Part shown: positions 44,200 to 56,131 of the stretch, one piece after another | How the letters are laid out: every line of letters begins with the position of its first letter | How positions within the stretch are numbered: position 1 is the first letter of the stretch | From: Calliopum simillimum | Taxonomy: Eukaryota > Arthropoda > Insecta > Diptera > Lauxaniidae | Assembly: GCA_951812925.1 (NCBI GenBank) | Contig: OX638370.1 | Coordinates: 100,392,897 to 100,456,896 of the forward strand | Direction of reading: 5' to 3' | Length of the DNA: 64,000 nucleotides | Translations under genes and position numbers: made by a program | Notes under the pieces: model-generated | Told to the model about the DNA's origin: nothing | Databases searched by the model: none | The model's input: the letters and a program-made list of their open reading frames with translations, nothing else

Positions 44200-45899
44200 T
44201 AAACAAATTCCAGGACCTAATTGTGACTCAAATGACCCAGAAAAAAGAAAAACATAAAATCAAACATTAAGATGACAGGATCTTTTGATGAAAATTTCAT
44301 TTGAATAAGAAGCAAAACAACAAAAAAAAACACAAAACAATAATTGAATTTCAATAAAGTTGCCGCCACACAAAAGGATCCGTTGTAATTGGATGCCACA
44401 GCGGCAAGCCGACAAAGCCAGCTATAGAAGCTGTAGCTGAATGCGCAAAGACAAAGCAAGACAAATAAACAATAAAAGTTGCTTGTAGGGGATACAAATG
44501 GGGGCTTTGCTGCCGCTCTTTGGTATACCGATTATCCTTATTGCTACGGCGGTTAATTGCAAAGCTTATCCTTAATTATTGCGCCTTAATTAATTGCGAC
44601 ACGAAGTTGAATTGGCGGTACACTTTGTCGGCATAGTGCGCAGGATACGCTATGAATTCATCAGAGCGAACGTTGATAGATTTCTTGAAGAAATGAAAGA
44701 AAATACTTTGAGCTATACAGTTAAGCTATAAAATATTTATGTCAAAAACAAAAAGACTGTTGGAAATGTTTGCCAGTTCAGAAAATTTAAATTTATTTCT
44801 CAATACCTTCCTTAATTCTTATTAATTGTTTTCCCTCAACAAATACTTAGTTTGTTTTTTTCTTGAATGCTTCCCAATCTAATCCACCTTGAACTGTCAA
44901 CACACATAATAACTTTTATTATTTTCATTACTACAATGCCCTTTATTTTGCCTACCACGTACCATATCCCAATGAAAAACAAAACCCACTTTCTACACAG
45001 ACGAAATTATAAATCATTTCATCCCTGTTTGACAGCACAAACATAACCTCACTTGACATATCAGCGCATTATTTAATATCGCAAAAAAGGGGGAAAAATC
45101 AGGCGAAAAAAAAACCCTCATCATAAAAATGCTACACTTAAAATATGTTCGTCCTTCTTGTAAGTGCAGTAGAGTTCATACAAATACGATGAAATTACAA
45201 TTACAATAAAATTATGTTTACGCTAAATTACATTTACAATTACATTTGCATTATGTTTGAGGGAGGAGTGCCATGAAAAATTTGAGAGCAGACTTCATCC
45301 TCAATTTATATGGCTTAATGACATGTGGTAGCAACATGTCTGTTAGAATACATTATGTTTAATAAAATTCAGAAGAACTTTCTTTACTATTTTGTACAAC
45401 TGCTTTGGCTGCGATGGGGGTACACAATTTCAAGGTCGCGTCATATTTCGTAACTTAGCTCTGTGTGCACATTGGAAAGAGATAGGCGCAACAATGAGCA
45501 AATTTTGATCTAAGCAATCAAAGATTCAACTTTCAAGTAGCAACACTACAGTAAAATTTAAAATATGGTAACGCTTGCAAGTTCCAACGCATTGGTAATC
45601 CAGAACTGTAGCAGCTTTCATACATTTTCACAAAAGAGAGAAAGAGAGAGAGCGCCTTAACAAAAAAGAGTTACTCAAAGAGAGCAAAAAACTACTTCAG
45701 TCACTAATGTAGCATTAAGTACTTAGTGTACACTTCAACTAGGGTGAACCCGGGAGATATGGCAACTTTTTTGTTGAACTGCTATAAAACCGGATTTTTA
45801 ATAGATTTTTAAGATAACTAAAAGCAAAATTAATTTTTTTTTTTTTAATTTAAAGCAAATAATAGTTCTTCAACTTAAGCAAAAATTACACAGTCCTGC
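44200..45899. other. Intronic DNA, partly single-copy
   Basis: 44.2-44.7 kb shows no repeats and includes the homeodomain-site cluster listed separately. Near 45.2 kb the words ATTACAATTACAAT / AAATTACATTTACAATTACA form a loose run. A short GA run, AAAGAGAGAAAGAGAGAG, lies at 45633. No exon or TE boundary. Confidence 0.4.
44500..44640 (+). promoter_or_regulatory. Candidate enhancer: cluster of homeodomain-type sites
   Basis: Within about 80 bp lie ACCGATTATCC, GGTTAATTGCAAAGC, CTTATCCTTAATTATTG and CCTTAATTAATTGCG: four TAATT cores, two of them in the ATTAATT / TAATTAATT dimer-like form that paired-class homeodomains can bind. The flanks look single-copy and free of TE. It sits within the presumed Rx intron. 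This is a sequence-pattern inference only; AT-rich DNA produces some TAAT words by chance. Confidence 0.28.
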
Positions 45900-46270
45900 G
45901 ATGAAAAAAAGTATGAGATCAGAGTAGGTGATTTTAATAGATTTTTGCTCGCTGAATCCGAATATGACCTCCGATTTGCTCCATCACGTCTGAGATCAGA
46001 GTTTTCCTTGATTTAAAGTGTAGAAAACGCTATTTTCAAACATATGGCGTACATCCTTAAAGTAGTCTAGTTCACTTTTGACAGGGGCATTAAATAGCCC
46101 TGAGTTTCCTCTTTAAAGCGTATTTTTAACTTTTCCAAAAGTTAATAGATTTCTTGCACTTTAAATCAAGGATAACTCGGATCTCAGACGTGATAGAGCA
46201 ATTTAGAAGTCATATTCGGATTCAGCTATCAAAAATCTATAAAAAAACCTCATACTTTTTTAGGCTTTTC
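45900..46270. repeat. Foldback repeat, ~125-bp arms
   Basis: The left arm (GCTGAATCCGAATATGAC, CACGTCTGAGATCAGAGTT, CCTTGATTTAAAGTG; 45952-46020) is inverted at 46154-46226. AAAAAGTATGAG / CTCATACTTTTT marks the outer edges. The loop contains CATATGGCGTACATCC, also present at 31926. Non-coding, non-autonomous. Confidence 0.6.
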
Positions 46271-46639
46271 AAAAATGCAGGATTATGTTATTGAAAACAT
46301 CTTTTCTTTTCAAAATAAAAAAATACAATGCACATCAAGGGTAATTTGGCTCCCTTAGTGGGTTTTATGATTTTGTTGCCAGAATTGTTTTATGTGATCG
46401 CATGCGGGCAGTAAGCATAGGATCAAATTATTTAGTTTAGTGGTTTGATCATAATCTTCTCCACAACCAAAGCATTCGTTAGATTCATCTTGGTAGAAAA
46501 TCATGACAATTGGGATAAGAAAAAAAACTACTAAGCATGGCTAAGATGACATATGTTTCGCTTGCCGCCACGTAACCATAATCAGACCAATTAATGATAA
46601 AATTTAATTTATTTTAAATGAAATGAAATAACAATTGAA

Positions 46640-46745
46640 AAATTCAACTTTTTGTCTGAGGTCCGGATTGAACTAGGAACATTTGAAGTCAAGCTCTCTA
46701 CATAGCGCATTTATCAACGGACTGCGCTATGAGCCCTCACAAAAA
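46640..46745 (-). repeat. tRNA-like SINE fragment
   Basis: On the minus strand, GGGCTCATAGCGCAGTCCGT precedes CTAGTTCAATCCGGACC, a B-box-like T-arm with a paired GGTCCGG / CCGGACC-type edge. The A box is poor and the spacing is long, so a decayed tRNA-derived SINE is more likely than a gene. Confidence 0.4.
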
Positions 46746-47149
46746 TTGGTAGCTTAAGTGCCTATATGCATGTACATAGTGTTGTTTCATCCACTATTCT
46801 CCTTTGTCATGAGTCCTATTGTTGTTTTCGATCCTTTCAACTAATGACTTAAGTTCACAAAATTAGTATAATTTTCATATAGTCAACATAAACCATTTTT
46901 ATTCATCTTGGTAGTAAATATTTTCTTTATCTGCGTCAGGAGAAGCACAACTAGTAACCATCTTTCATTTATAAGTCTCCTTCTTCTGGTTGCGTTTTCC
47001 ACTTGAAGTTTTTCCTTGTTCTGCTGGACCGCAATAACAGAAGACGTTAGAATTCTTGCCGTTTATTTTCTTGTGTTAGGCTTAGAATTTTTTGAATTCG
47101 TTGGTACATGCAAGATTTCACACCTTATCTTATGTGAAGTCACTTTTAC
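46746..47149. other. Intronic DNA without recognised features
   Basis: No exon, repeat or boundary recognised. Ordinary AT-rich sequence. Confidence 0.35.
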
Positions 47150-47686
47150 TCAAAGTTTCCATTGAGTTTTGAAAAACATAAGCGAAAACATCAAATTGAG
47201 CAGGAAGAATGAAAATGGTATCATTAAAGATCCTTCCTGACTAAAATTCTGTGATTCTGGAGTGACTATAAGTTCAAGCACTTCATAATTGTACTCCCAA
47301 ATATCTAATAACGTGCAAAGGGAGAAATGGCACCCTAACCATATCACTCTCACTAATTGGGTACCATTTCCCCTTTTAAGTATATACCAAATAAAAATGC
47401 CACGAAGCGTATTAACATGTTCGTTCACTAGTCACTTCACTTCATCTAACAACAAAATCACATTCAATTCTGTTTTCTTTTTTGATAATTGTATTAAATA
47501 CTCACTGCCTCTCAAAATATATGCAAAGAAGGGTGCTATATCACCTGGTGGTGCCACATCTTGCGGTTTTACCCTCAAGAATACGCACTGAACTGAATTG
47601 AAGTATATCAAACAAGATAGGTCTTTGTTGTATCTGATTTTTCTTCTTTCATATTCAGGTACTGTCAAGACAATTACGAGCGACAT
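47150..47686 (-). pseudogene. Two adjoining open frames of unknown origin
   Basis: On the minus strand an 84-codon frame (47686-47432) containing RVKPQDVAPPGDIAPFFAYI and a 92-codon frame (47428-47150) containing LRGIFIWYILKRGNGTQLVR are separated by a single TGA in the same frame: the stop at 47432-34 is followed by LV and the next Met. Together they would be about 178 residues with one stop. No family was recognised, codon use is AT-biased like the surroundings, and the + strand also has a 100-codon frame. It may be a decayed gene or TE frame, or chance. Confidence 0.22.
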
Positions 47687-47976
47687 TTAACTGTAGTGTT
47701 TGACAAATAAAAAGCGAGACAAAACATAACGTATCTTGAAACCAAATGTCTTAAGTCTTCAACAAGACGTCTTGTGCAGAATCTTGGTACATATGATGTA
47801 TGTATCGTTCATTTTAATAGCGGAGTAAGTCCATTTTAAGACAAAAATAATGTCATACACATTATGTGCCATTATAATCGGTTACTTGGCCAATAGCTGT
47901 TTTCAACCTTAAGTCATCAGTTCTACACTTGCTGGTAAACCTTTTGTGAAAACAAATGAACGACACATATGTACGT

Positions 47977-49013
47977 TAGACCGGTGCATTTTGGACGAAT
48001 GTTCAAAATTCGTCGCGCATCCGGCAGAATTGTAAAGTTTAACTATTAACATGAAGATTGCCGCCACCCTAGCTCTGAGAGATGACGGGAAGAGGTGTCA
48101 ATATTGAAAAACGTGGTTCAAAAATGCATGCTCATCGGTCCGAAATGAATCAATCCTCAGCTTCGTAGTAGGTCGAAAATTTAAATACAAGAAATGGATT
48201 CTTATGTATTTTTCCCCGTAGAATCGAACAGCACGATTAGTTTTCTGATTAGACGTCCATTTTTGGCGTTAAGTAAATTTTTCAGCTCAAAAAAGTCGAA
48301 ATTTTTCGAAAAAACGCGATATAATGGGTTAAGATGTTTGCATAACTTAATGTAAAATCAAGCATGGAATAATATTTTAGAACATTTTTACCCACTATAT
48401 CACGTTATTAAGGATCTTTTTGACCCCTCTTTTGCAAAAACTTGTTTACAATGGGTTAAAAAAATTTCCAAAAATATTCTAAAAAAATTTTACTAGGGGC
48501 CACCGAAAAAACAAAACCATCCGGACGGTGGCAACAGTCGTTGACTAAATATTTACGCCCGATTTCGTGATATTTTTTGATGATAAAAATCAAAAATTCG
48601 TTTTTCATGAATGAGAATAATGTCGTAGCGCGAAAAAAATAGCACCACTGGTTTTGCCAGGAAAAATCCTAACAAAACATACATTTAAAATTTTTCTAAG
48701 ATTTTTTCTGTTCAATTGTGGAGTGCTCAAACATGGGGTTTTCGAAAAATTTCGACTTTTTTGAGCTGAAAAGTTCACTTAACGCCAAAAATGGAAGTCT
48801 AATCAGAAAACTAATGATGCCATTCGATTCTACGGAAAAAAATACATAAGAATGAGCACGCATTTTTGAACCACGTTTTTCAACCTTCAAAAATATATCG
48901 GCACCTCTTCCCGTCATCTCTCAGAGTTAAGGTGGCGGCGATCTTTAATCTTCTTTACAATTCTGCCGGTTGCGCGACGAATTTTAAACATTCGTCCAAA
49001 ATGCACCGGTCTA
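47977..49013. mobile_element. hAT-like foldback transposon, 1037 bp, perfect 8-bp TSD
   Basis: Both ends begin TAGACCGGTGCATTTTGGAC and are flanked by ATGTACGT (47969-76 and 49014-21). Arms of about 280-340 bp extend inward (GATGACGGGAAGAGGTG, ACGTGGTTCAAAAATGC, GCTCAAAAAAGTCGAAA / inverse), with some indels between arms. The ~420-bp loop holds GACCCCTCTTTTGCAAAAAC and CGGACGGTGGCAAC, resembling 32.5-32.65 kb. No transposase. An 8-bp duplication with TAG-type ends fits hAT. Confidence 0.78.
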
Positions 49014-49021
49014 ATGTACGT

Positions 49022-51866
49022 ATATGCAAAACAATTGCTTACATTTTATCATAAGAGAAGAAATACCTTATATCGTTTCTATACATTGCAAAAGAATTGA
49101 AACTCTTTCTACTTTTAGGCGCCACTATGCTTTGAGTCTCTCTCGAACTTTGTCCCACTGGAGGTGCCACTAAAGCACAGTTGCATTAGCATATTTATAT
49201 TTCGACGTTTTTCTAAAATAAACTGGGGTTTATTTCACAGAAACAATAGAAAGAGGGAACCTAGATTGATCTTAAATTTTAGAGTTAAGCATTCTAGGGC
49301 CAGATTAAGGGGAAAATTTAATCATGCTCATATATATAACAAAGGAAACATTTTTTATTCAGAGTGAAAATATTATGCTATCTTTTGACCTAACCTAATT
49401 AGCCTCATTTTGTACCTACACACACTTTCATTAATTTTTTTTATTTGTATGAACTTTATTAATAAGGTTTACCATGACATTTTTATTAGCGGTTTTGGAC
49501 AGATGTTCAAAATGTGCGGGTGTTCACTTTATTTTTTTTTTTTTTTGTTTTCACTTGTATTTTCTACATGTGAATAATATGGCTACTTAAACACCCTTTC
49601 ATTATACACTCGTATTAAAAGTATGAAAACAAAGGAATTTTTTTCCTGCTTTTTTAACTTTTTGGAAGGAAGCTAATAATTTAAGCTAGCATTTAAAAAT
49701 GTGTTAATTGTTCACCACCCCATTTTATCGCCAACTCAAAATATATATTTTTTATTTTTTTCTTTTATTGTTGATATGCTTTAGAAACCGACTAGTTGGC
49801 GACAAGACTTGAATATATTGTCTGAGGGAGCAATCTGTCTACATAAGTATGAATGGAACTTTTAGTCTTGATTGAATTAATATCACCGCCAATGAATGAT
49901 TATCACAAAATAGAAAATTAATTGGTTGCCATATTGGGAAATTCAAGAAAAATCTCGAAACTGTTTTGCCACTTCGACGTTCCATATAGTTGCTTTCAAC
50001 GACTCACAAAATTCAACTTCTCGTAGCTTTCGCTTTGTAGCGAGTAAGCGTAATACTACGTTTCTACCGGAGGTTATGAGATGATTTACAGCTGTTTTGA
50101 GATTAAGCTCACGAGATTTGCCATACAAAAATAAATCTACTTCTAACGAGATTTATATTAAGTTTGTGTATAAATCTCAAGAAGAAAAAATAACAACTTC
50201 CATTTTTCGGCTTATGACATCAACTGTCCAAAAGAAATCTCTTTCGACATATAAAAACGGATAGGATTTAACAACTATATTTGTATTTCTCTGGTAGAAA
50301 CGTAGCATAACGTTATCAACATTTCTCGTTGTTCGTTCATAGGGTGAACTGAAGTTCGTAATTATTTATTTTTTTGTTATTTTTGCATTTACCAACAATG
50401 CATACTTTGAGGCTTTATTTATTTTGCCAAGCATAAGAATTTCTTCTGAGCAATTCGAAAAAATGTTCATATCAAGTACAATTTTCTAAATTAAAATTTT
50501 GGAAACACAGGTTTTGTTTAAATTCTTAAAAAAGTCTTCTTAAGCGCTCCAAAAACTTTAAAATTTGTCTCGCTTCAGAAGAAAATTGAACAAGAATATA
50601 TTATTAAACATTAAATACCGCCATTTTTAAATTTCCACTTAGCCATAGATATTAACCGAAAGTTCTCCACAGTATACCGACAAAAAACCCCAAATGAAAA
50701 TATGTTTTTCTTCAATAACATAGCGCTTGCGCTCAACATCGCCGACACTCATTGCAGCATCCATTTTTGATATATTAATTGATGCCCAGTAACAAATTCC
50801 ATAGGAAGAGCCAAAATTGAGGACAAATTTAACCACCCCTGAATTAATGGCATCCTGCTGGCAGGCAGCAGACAACACCAACAACAATAACCATCATGAG
50901 TAAATCATTTTTGGCCAAAATTGCCTTTGGCTAAATAACTTGCATTCTATTAATTATTATGTTGCAAGTTAAAATGTCCTGTGTTTCTTTTTTTCTCGTT
51001 TTCTTTTATATCCTGCGGCAGTTTATATTGACATTACAAACAGTTTGACATTTAACATGACCCGGACTACAATGCTGCTGGAAAAATACTGTCGATTTAA
51101 CTGCTTATTAAGTGGTACAAAATGCTGAGATTTGAATGTCCTGCGTCTGGCTCAGCGTCCTTCGCTGCTTTGAAGCTTTGGCTAATTAAATACCCGACAC
51201 GTGCAATGTCAAACGCCCAAAATGTCACAAACGTCGTTGGGTGCGAGCAAAATAAAGACGCCCTCTCGCTTGCGACATCAGAGATATGTCAACAACAAGA
51301 AATGACATACATGTAATAAAAGGATATAAGTACAAATATACTTGTAGTTTTGTGTGGCTATGGAAATTTGTGAAAATTTTCAAAAATCGTATTCACGGTA
51401 TGTAGTGTGATGTTTTGGTTTGTTTTGAGACCTAGCAGTCAATGAAGTTTTCGATGACACTCATGTCATAAATCTTCGGGGGATGAAGAATGAAGCATAA
51501 AATATTTGTCAAGATCTTGGTGTAATTAATTGCCTATGCATTTATCTCATCGAATTTTTTTTATATTTTAAGAACACTTTAACACTTTTGATGTTAAGAT
51601 GAATTTCGACTTTCTCCACATTTTTCTTTTACTTTTTCTTCTACTTACTTCTGCGTGGAGCATAGGGCCAAAATAAATCGCTTTGCGATGACTCTGATTT
51701 TTCCCTATGTTTTGCCCGAACCTTAGAGTACCTTCTCCAACAACTTCCCTATGTGACTTTTGATCTGCAACGTTGGAGCAGTTGTGGTGCTTCTATTAAA
51801 CTTTCAATGTGTGCCAAAACTATGGAGATATCACTGAACAGAGAACATAAAATTCGTGTTATAGCA
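49022..51866. other. Intronic DNA with one small inverted repeat
   Basis: At 50049-50309 the words TACTACGTTTCTACC and GGTAGAAACGTAGCA face each other around ~230 bp, a probable small MITE without a clear TSD. A T run lies at about 49532-49546. 50.6-51.4 kb is single-copy-looking. 51.55-51.86 kb resembles the untranslated leader of an LTR element continuing from the primer binding site at 51867. Short open frames have no domain. Confidence 0.4.
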
Positions 51867-52218
51867 CCCCACGTTGGGCGCCAGTTGTTAAACAAAATTT
51901 ATTTTTGAAAATAATTGAAAATAAAATAATCATTTATCCAAAGTTAACATGTTTTAGGAAAATTGTTAATATAATAAATACAAAAGTACATAAATACAAA
52001 GTACTTTGCTATAGTATTGCTCATCAGTGGCATTTCCTAATGGGGCAAAACCGTACGAGTACTTTTAATATGACTCTTATTATTGTTGTATGTGTGTTCT
52101 TTCCGTTATTCTATACAATGTTAAAGTAACAATTTGTTATTTTCACTTTGTTCCTTTTGTCATGTTTGTTATTGTTGTTGTTGTTGTTGTTTAGAAGCGT
52201 GTTACATCTTACATTACA
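51867..52218 (-). mobile_element. LTR-retrotransposon remnant: one LTR and primer binding site
   Basis: On the minus strand, TGGCGCCCAACGTGGGG (51883-51867) is a classic tRNA-Lys-type primer binding site of Ty3/Gypsy-like elements. It is preceded by a possible LTR of about 333 bp (52218-51886) that starts TGTAATGTAAGATGTAAC and ends TTTGTTTAACA, with TG..CA ends. Downstream (51866 to about 51600) is a leader-like segment with no gag frame. The second LTR, gag and pol are absent. The LTR start is a best guess; the primer site is the strong evidence. Confidence 0.55.
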
Positions 52219-52745
52219 GTTTATTACAATGCGCATAAGTGCCCTAAAAACCGTTATTTAAAAACCCACCCCAATGCATTTTATTTGTTCTGTTTGCCCA
52301 CTGTTTATTGTTATATTTATACCGTATTTAATTTAGGTTTTATGCTCATTCAAAGGCGTCTGTTTGTTTTCGAAAGTCATGTGACTTTTTTTGCATTTTC
52401 TTCTGTTTTCGATCGAAGGAGGTCGTAATAAACTCCACTTGAAAGGTGTCAACGAGAGTGATGGTTTTTTTTTTAAATAGGTCGAGAGAGCTTTAATCTT
52501 CACTTCTACCACTGTTTTGAAGCATATTTCCCAACAATGCTGGTAATTGATCCCTAACCTCGGTAGATCCAATCCTTCTCACTCCCTTACGAACTCCACC
52601 TAAAATTGCAATCAGAACTATTATTTCTACCTTACCACCAGTCTCTTGGAACATATCTACACCTGATTCTACCCTTTTAGTAGTTTTTTAAGATGCCAAA
52701 ATTCAAATCGAGAGATGATTTTATCTTCAAAACGGGCGTGAAACA
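52219..52745. other. Intronic DNA without recognised features
   Basis: No exon or repeat boundary supported. A minus-strand frame at 52333-52572 is not recognisable. Confidence 0.35.
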
Positions 52746-52945
52746 ACTTTTAACTATAAATTAGCAAGACTGAAAAGCAGTCTTGGTCTTGATAATTATC
52801 GTGAGCAAGAACAAGACCAAGACCATAGCAGTCTTGGTCTTGGTCTTGCAAAAATATCAGCATCTTGGTCTTGGTCTTGGTCTCGCAAAATTAGCAAGAC
52901 CAAGAACAAGACGCAAGACCAAGACTAATTTTGCTCATCACTACT
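52746..52945. repeat. GACCAA-rich repeat, copy A
   Basis: Runs of CTTGGT and ACCAAG (TCTTGGTCTTGGTCTTGG and AGACCAAGACCA types) dominate. The right end is ACTAATTTTGCTCATCACTA, the same terminus as copy B next to it in the opposite sense. The left terminus is not evident, so this copy is truncated or rearranged. Confidence 0.55.
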
Positions 52946-52998
52946 TGGAGATAGAGATAGAGGAGAAAAATGCTAGGAGCCGTTTTCTGGAGGTAGTG

Positions 52999-53309
52999 TA
53001 GTGATGAGCAAAAATAGTCTTTGTCTTGGTAATTTTTCGAGACCAAGATCAAGACCAAAATGCTGATATAATTTCAAGACCAAGACTTATAGTTATTAGG
53101 TGTGTCACTCACCTTTCAAGCATAAAATGATCTCTCAATTCGAAACTTGGTGTCCTAAGAACCTAACTGCTTTTTAAAAATATGGTTTAGAAATTTTTTC
53201 AAGACCAAGATCAAGAATGGGACAAAAACTCAATATCGAAACCAAAGACTAAGACTCAATGGTCAAGATTAAGACCAAGTCTGCTATGGTCTTAGTTTAC
53301 TCATCACTA
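52999..53309. mobile_element. GACCAA-rich MITE, copy B, 311 bp
   Basis: The ends TAGTGATGAGCAAA and (inverted) TAGTGATGAGTAAA define a complete element. If TA is the duplicated target, the TIR is GTGATGAGYAAA. Both ends carry AGACCAAGA-type subterminal repeats. The centre (TCTCAATTCGAAACTTGGTG, CTAAGAACCTAACTGC) is shared with 61300-61467. Confidence 0.65.
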
Positions 53310-54472
53310 AAGCGGTGAAGGTCGATTATATAAAAATATGCAGTTTTTTCTAGTAGCCACCACCGGAGTCCTGAGTGTGAAAAAATTATGGAAGTATATT
53401 TCAGTAAAATGTTGTATACATAGTTCAAAATAAAAATCTCTGGCAAGTTACGTATATATTTTTGTCCATTACCGTTTTCTTTTTGAACATTGGATCCCTG
53501 GAGAGGTAGGCTTCTCACCCCAGCTTCAAATGGTATATTTACAGAGGACCTTACAAAACTATTTCAATATCAGAAGTGTCATATATGATGTAAACTAGGG
53601 TGGTCTAAAATTTAAAAATTTTTTCTTTGATGTAAACAAATACAGTATAAGATTCACTCCATTTCAGAAAACATTTGATGCATTTCAATCCATTAAAAAA
53701 GTCGAAAAGCGGTAGTGAATTCATACTAAAAATTTATAATTTACTTTCTTACTTTTGAATCCCTTTAGTATTGATTTTAATCTCTTCTGGTATTAAATTC
53801 CGATCTTTTTCTAAAAAAGTTTGAAATTTATTCCAAAAAAGTATGAAATTTATTCCAAAATAGTTTAAAATTAATACTTTTTCTGGCATTGTTCTATATA
53901 AATACTCTTTGGTTTTCAAATTAAACTAAAAAGTTTAACAGTTTAAATTTTAAAACAAAAATTTTTTTCGATAATTATTCAGGACCACTTTTCGGTTTTT
54001 AAAATGTTTTGGGGTGCATCAAATATTCACTAATATGGGCCGAATTTTACGTAGTGCTTATTTGCATCAAAGAGAACATTTTGGTGCGGTAGGAGTGCAA
54101 TTTCAAGCAATTTTTTCTTTTTCATACAAATTTAAACCAGCATATTTTGACATGGATAACGGTATCGGATTCCCCGGTCAAAATTACTTCAAAAAAGTTA
54201 TTTTAGAAAATTTTTTTTCAACACAAATATGTATTTACAATTAGCTAAAACGCTGTTTTTTGAAATTATTATAAATGTTTAAATTCAAAAGCTAAAAGTA
54301 CGTTAGCTCAAGTTAAATCAAAGGGAATGGATAGGATATACTCTTCGGAAACCACCCAGCGAAGTTTCCCACCGAACCCTTGATTGGGAAATCCACTAGA
54401 CACTAGAATACATGGTTGACCAAAAGTCGCCTAGAAATGACCTTTGTAGAAGAAAATCTATGAATAGTAGTT
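53310..54472. other. Intronic DNA without recognised features
   Basis: AT-rich. AGGGTGGTCTAAAATTT (53606) and a distant TCAGGACCACTTTTC (53981) are weakly complementary, but no TSD was seen. No exon. Confidence 0.35.
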
Positions 54473-56131
54473 CAGGCAAATTAGCATTTGAAATAACAAT
54501 AATTAGGACAAAGCTGAAAATCGGTACAGACCTTAGATACACCATTACAAGTAAACTGTCAAAAGTCCCTATTGATCCCATGTGAGCTAAAAAAGTTATT
54601 CAAGATCAAAGGTCACAAAAAATAGTTTTTTGGAAATATCTAGCCAGCGGTAGCCTCTAGAGAAAAATGTTCGTGGGCAATTTTATAGCTAAGAAAATTT
54701 TCCATAAAAGTGGTCTGCAAATCGATTTCATGCGATTTATGGCTTAGAAGATATTCTTATTTGAATTGCGGCAAAAACTAGAAAAATGAGCGTGCCGAGT
54801 ATGAGTGCGCATAGTGATGTGTTGAGTGAGCTTTAAATTTAATTAACTCATGAACGGTAAGTCACACGTAAAAAGTGAAAATATTGTTTAAAGGGAATTG
54901 CTTGATTTACAAAATGCATGTTGTTTTTCTTCCGTGTGACTAATAGTTCAGGAGATAGTTTTTGACAGTTCCAAAATTTAGAAAAAAACAGTTTTTGCAA
55001 AATATCTCGGAAACGATGTATCCTAGGATACATGTACATGCAATTTCCCGTGGTGATCCCTACGAACACTTTTTTCGTCCGACTTACCGTTCATCAGATA
55101 TCGCGATTTGAAAATAATTCGAAAATCAACTTTCAAATTATTTTACAATGCACACTCGTATGCCGCAAGGTATTTGCTTTGCCGTTGCTACGTCGACTGC
55201 GCACATTATCGTTTTCAGGGCTGTCACATGGAATTTTTTTAAGTAATGCTTAAAGCCCAAACTCCAATAGCGCGTCGGCAGTGGCAGTGGCAGTGTTCGA
55301 AAACAGTTGTCATTTTAGAACGCAGTACTTTATATGAAAGTAACTACAATACAGCAGCGGCAGTACACAGCGCTGTGAAATTTTTCTCTATTTCTAAATT
55401 CATTGCCACTGCCTCTCATTTGAACATTTTCGAAGTTTTCGAACTTCAGAATTTTGAGAAAAAAGCATGTCATTTGTTAAAATTTTTAAGTTTGTGACAT
55501 TTTAAAATTTATATTGTGAGTTGTGCGTTAAAATAAAAAGATAAAATAATGAGTTTGTTCGCGAAATCTGTTTTTATTCGAACACTGCCAGTGCCACTGC
55601 CGACGCGCTATTGTGGATACATTGACAGTGGCAGCAAATACTGGCAGTAAAATACTGATTCGAAAACTGCCACTGCAACTGCCGACGCGCTATTGGAGTT
55701 TGGGCTTAAAGCACACATTTAGCAAAATAAAAAAAATAAATTTTAGTTTTAAAAAGTTTATATAAACTTTAAAAGTCCAACATTCACTTTTAGGGTTGCC
55801 ACCTGTTTTTTTTTTCTACATTTGGTTTAATCCATATACTCTAAAAACAAAACAAAATGTTAGTTTTAAAACGCTTAGATAAAGTTTATAAAAATCTATT
55901 ATAAGTTTTTAGGGTTGCCACCTAGTCATTCTATAAAATTTTGATTAAATCTCTCTTCTTTACTACTTGATTGAATTTTTTAGCTAATAGCTGAATAACT
56001 TTTTTAGCTCACATGGGATCAATGGGGACTTTTGACAGTTTACTTGTAATGGTGTATCTAAGGTCTGTACCGATTTTCAGCTTTGTCCTAATTATTGTTA
56101 TTTAACATCAATTTTCATGCTAATTTGCCTG
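54473..56131. repeat. Large inverted repeat, ~130-bp arms, 1.66 kb
   Basis: CAGGCAAATTAGCAT .. TAGGACAAAGCTGAAAATCG .. GATCCCATGTGAGCT (54473-54595) is inverted at 56008-56131 with few differences and one ~15-bp indel. The terminus CAGGCAAATTAGCAT is perfect in both. No clean TSD was seen. Inside are a nested 451-bp foldback (55255) and two GGGTTGCCACCT words (55793 and 55911). Confidence 0.6.
55255..55705. mobile_element. 451-bp foldback transposon with TTAAA duplication
   Basis: The ends GCCCAAACTCCAATAGCGCG then TCGGCAGT are inverted, and TTAAA flanks both sides (55250-54 and 55706-10). Subterminal GGCAGTGGCAGTG / CACTGCCACTGC repeats occur in both arms, and a third partial CACTGCCGACGCGCTATTG end lies inside at 55591, suggesting an internal rearrangement. 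Non-coding. The superfamily is uncertain: a 5-bp TSD, or TTAA with one extra base. Confidence 0.65.

Noticed and set aside
46640..46745. Possible tRNA gene on the minus strand
   Set aside because: Only the T-arm region is convincing; spacing and A box are wrong.
53606..53995. Possible element with AGGGTGGTC / GGACCAC ends
   Set aside because: Complementarity is short and no target duplication is visible.
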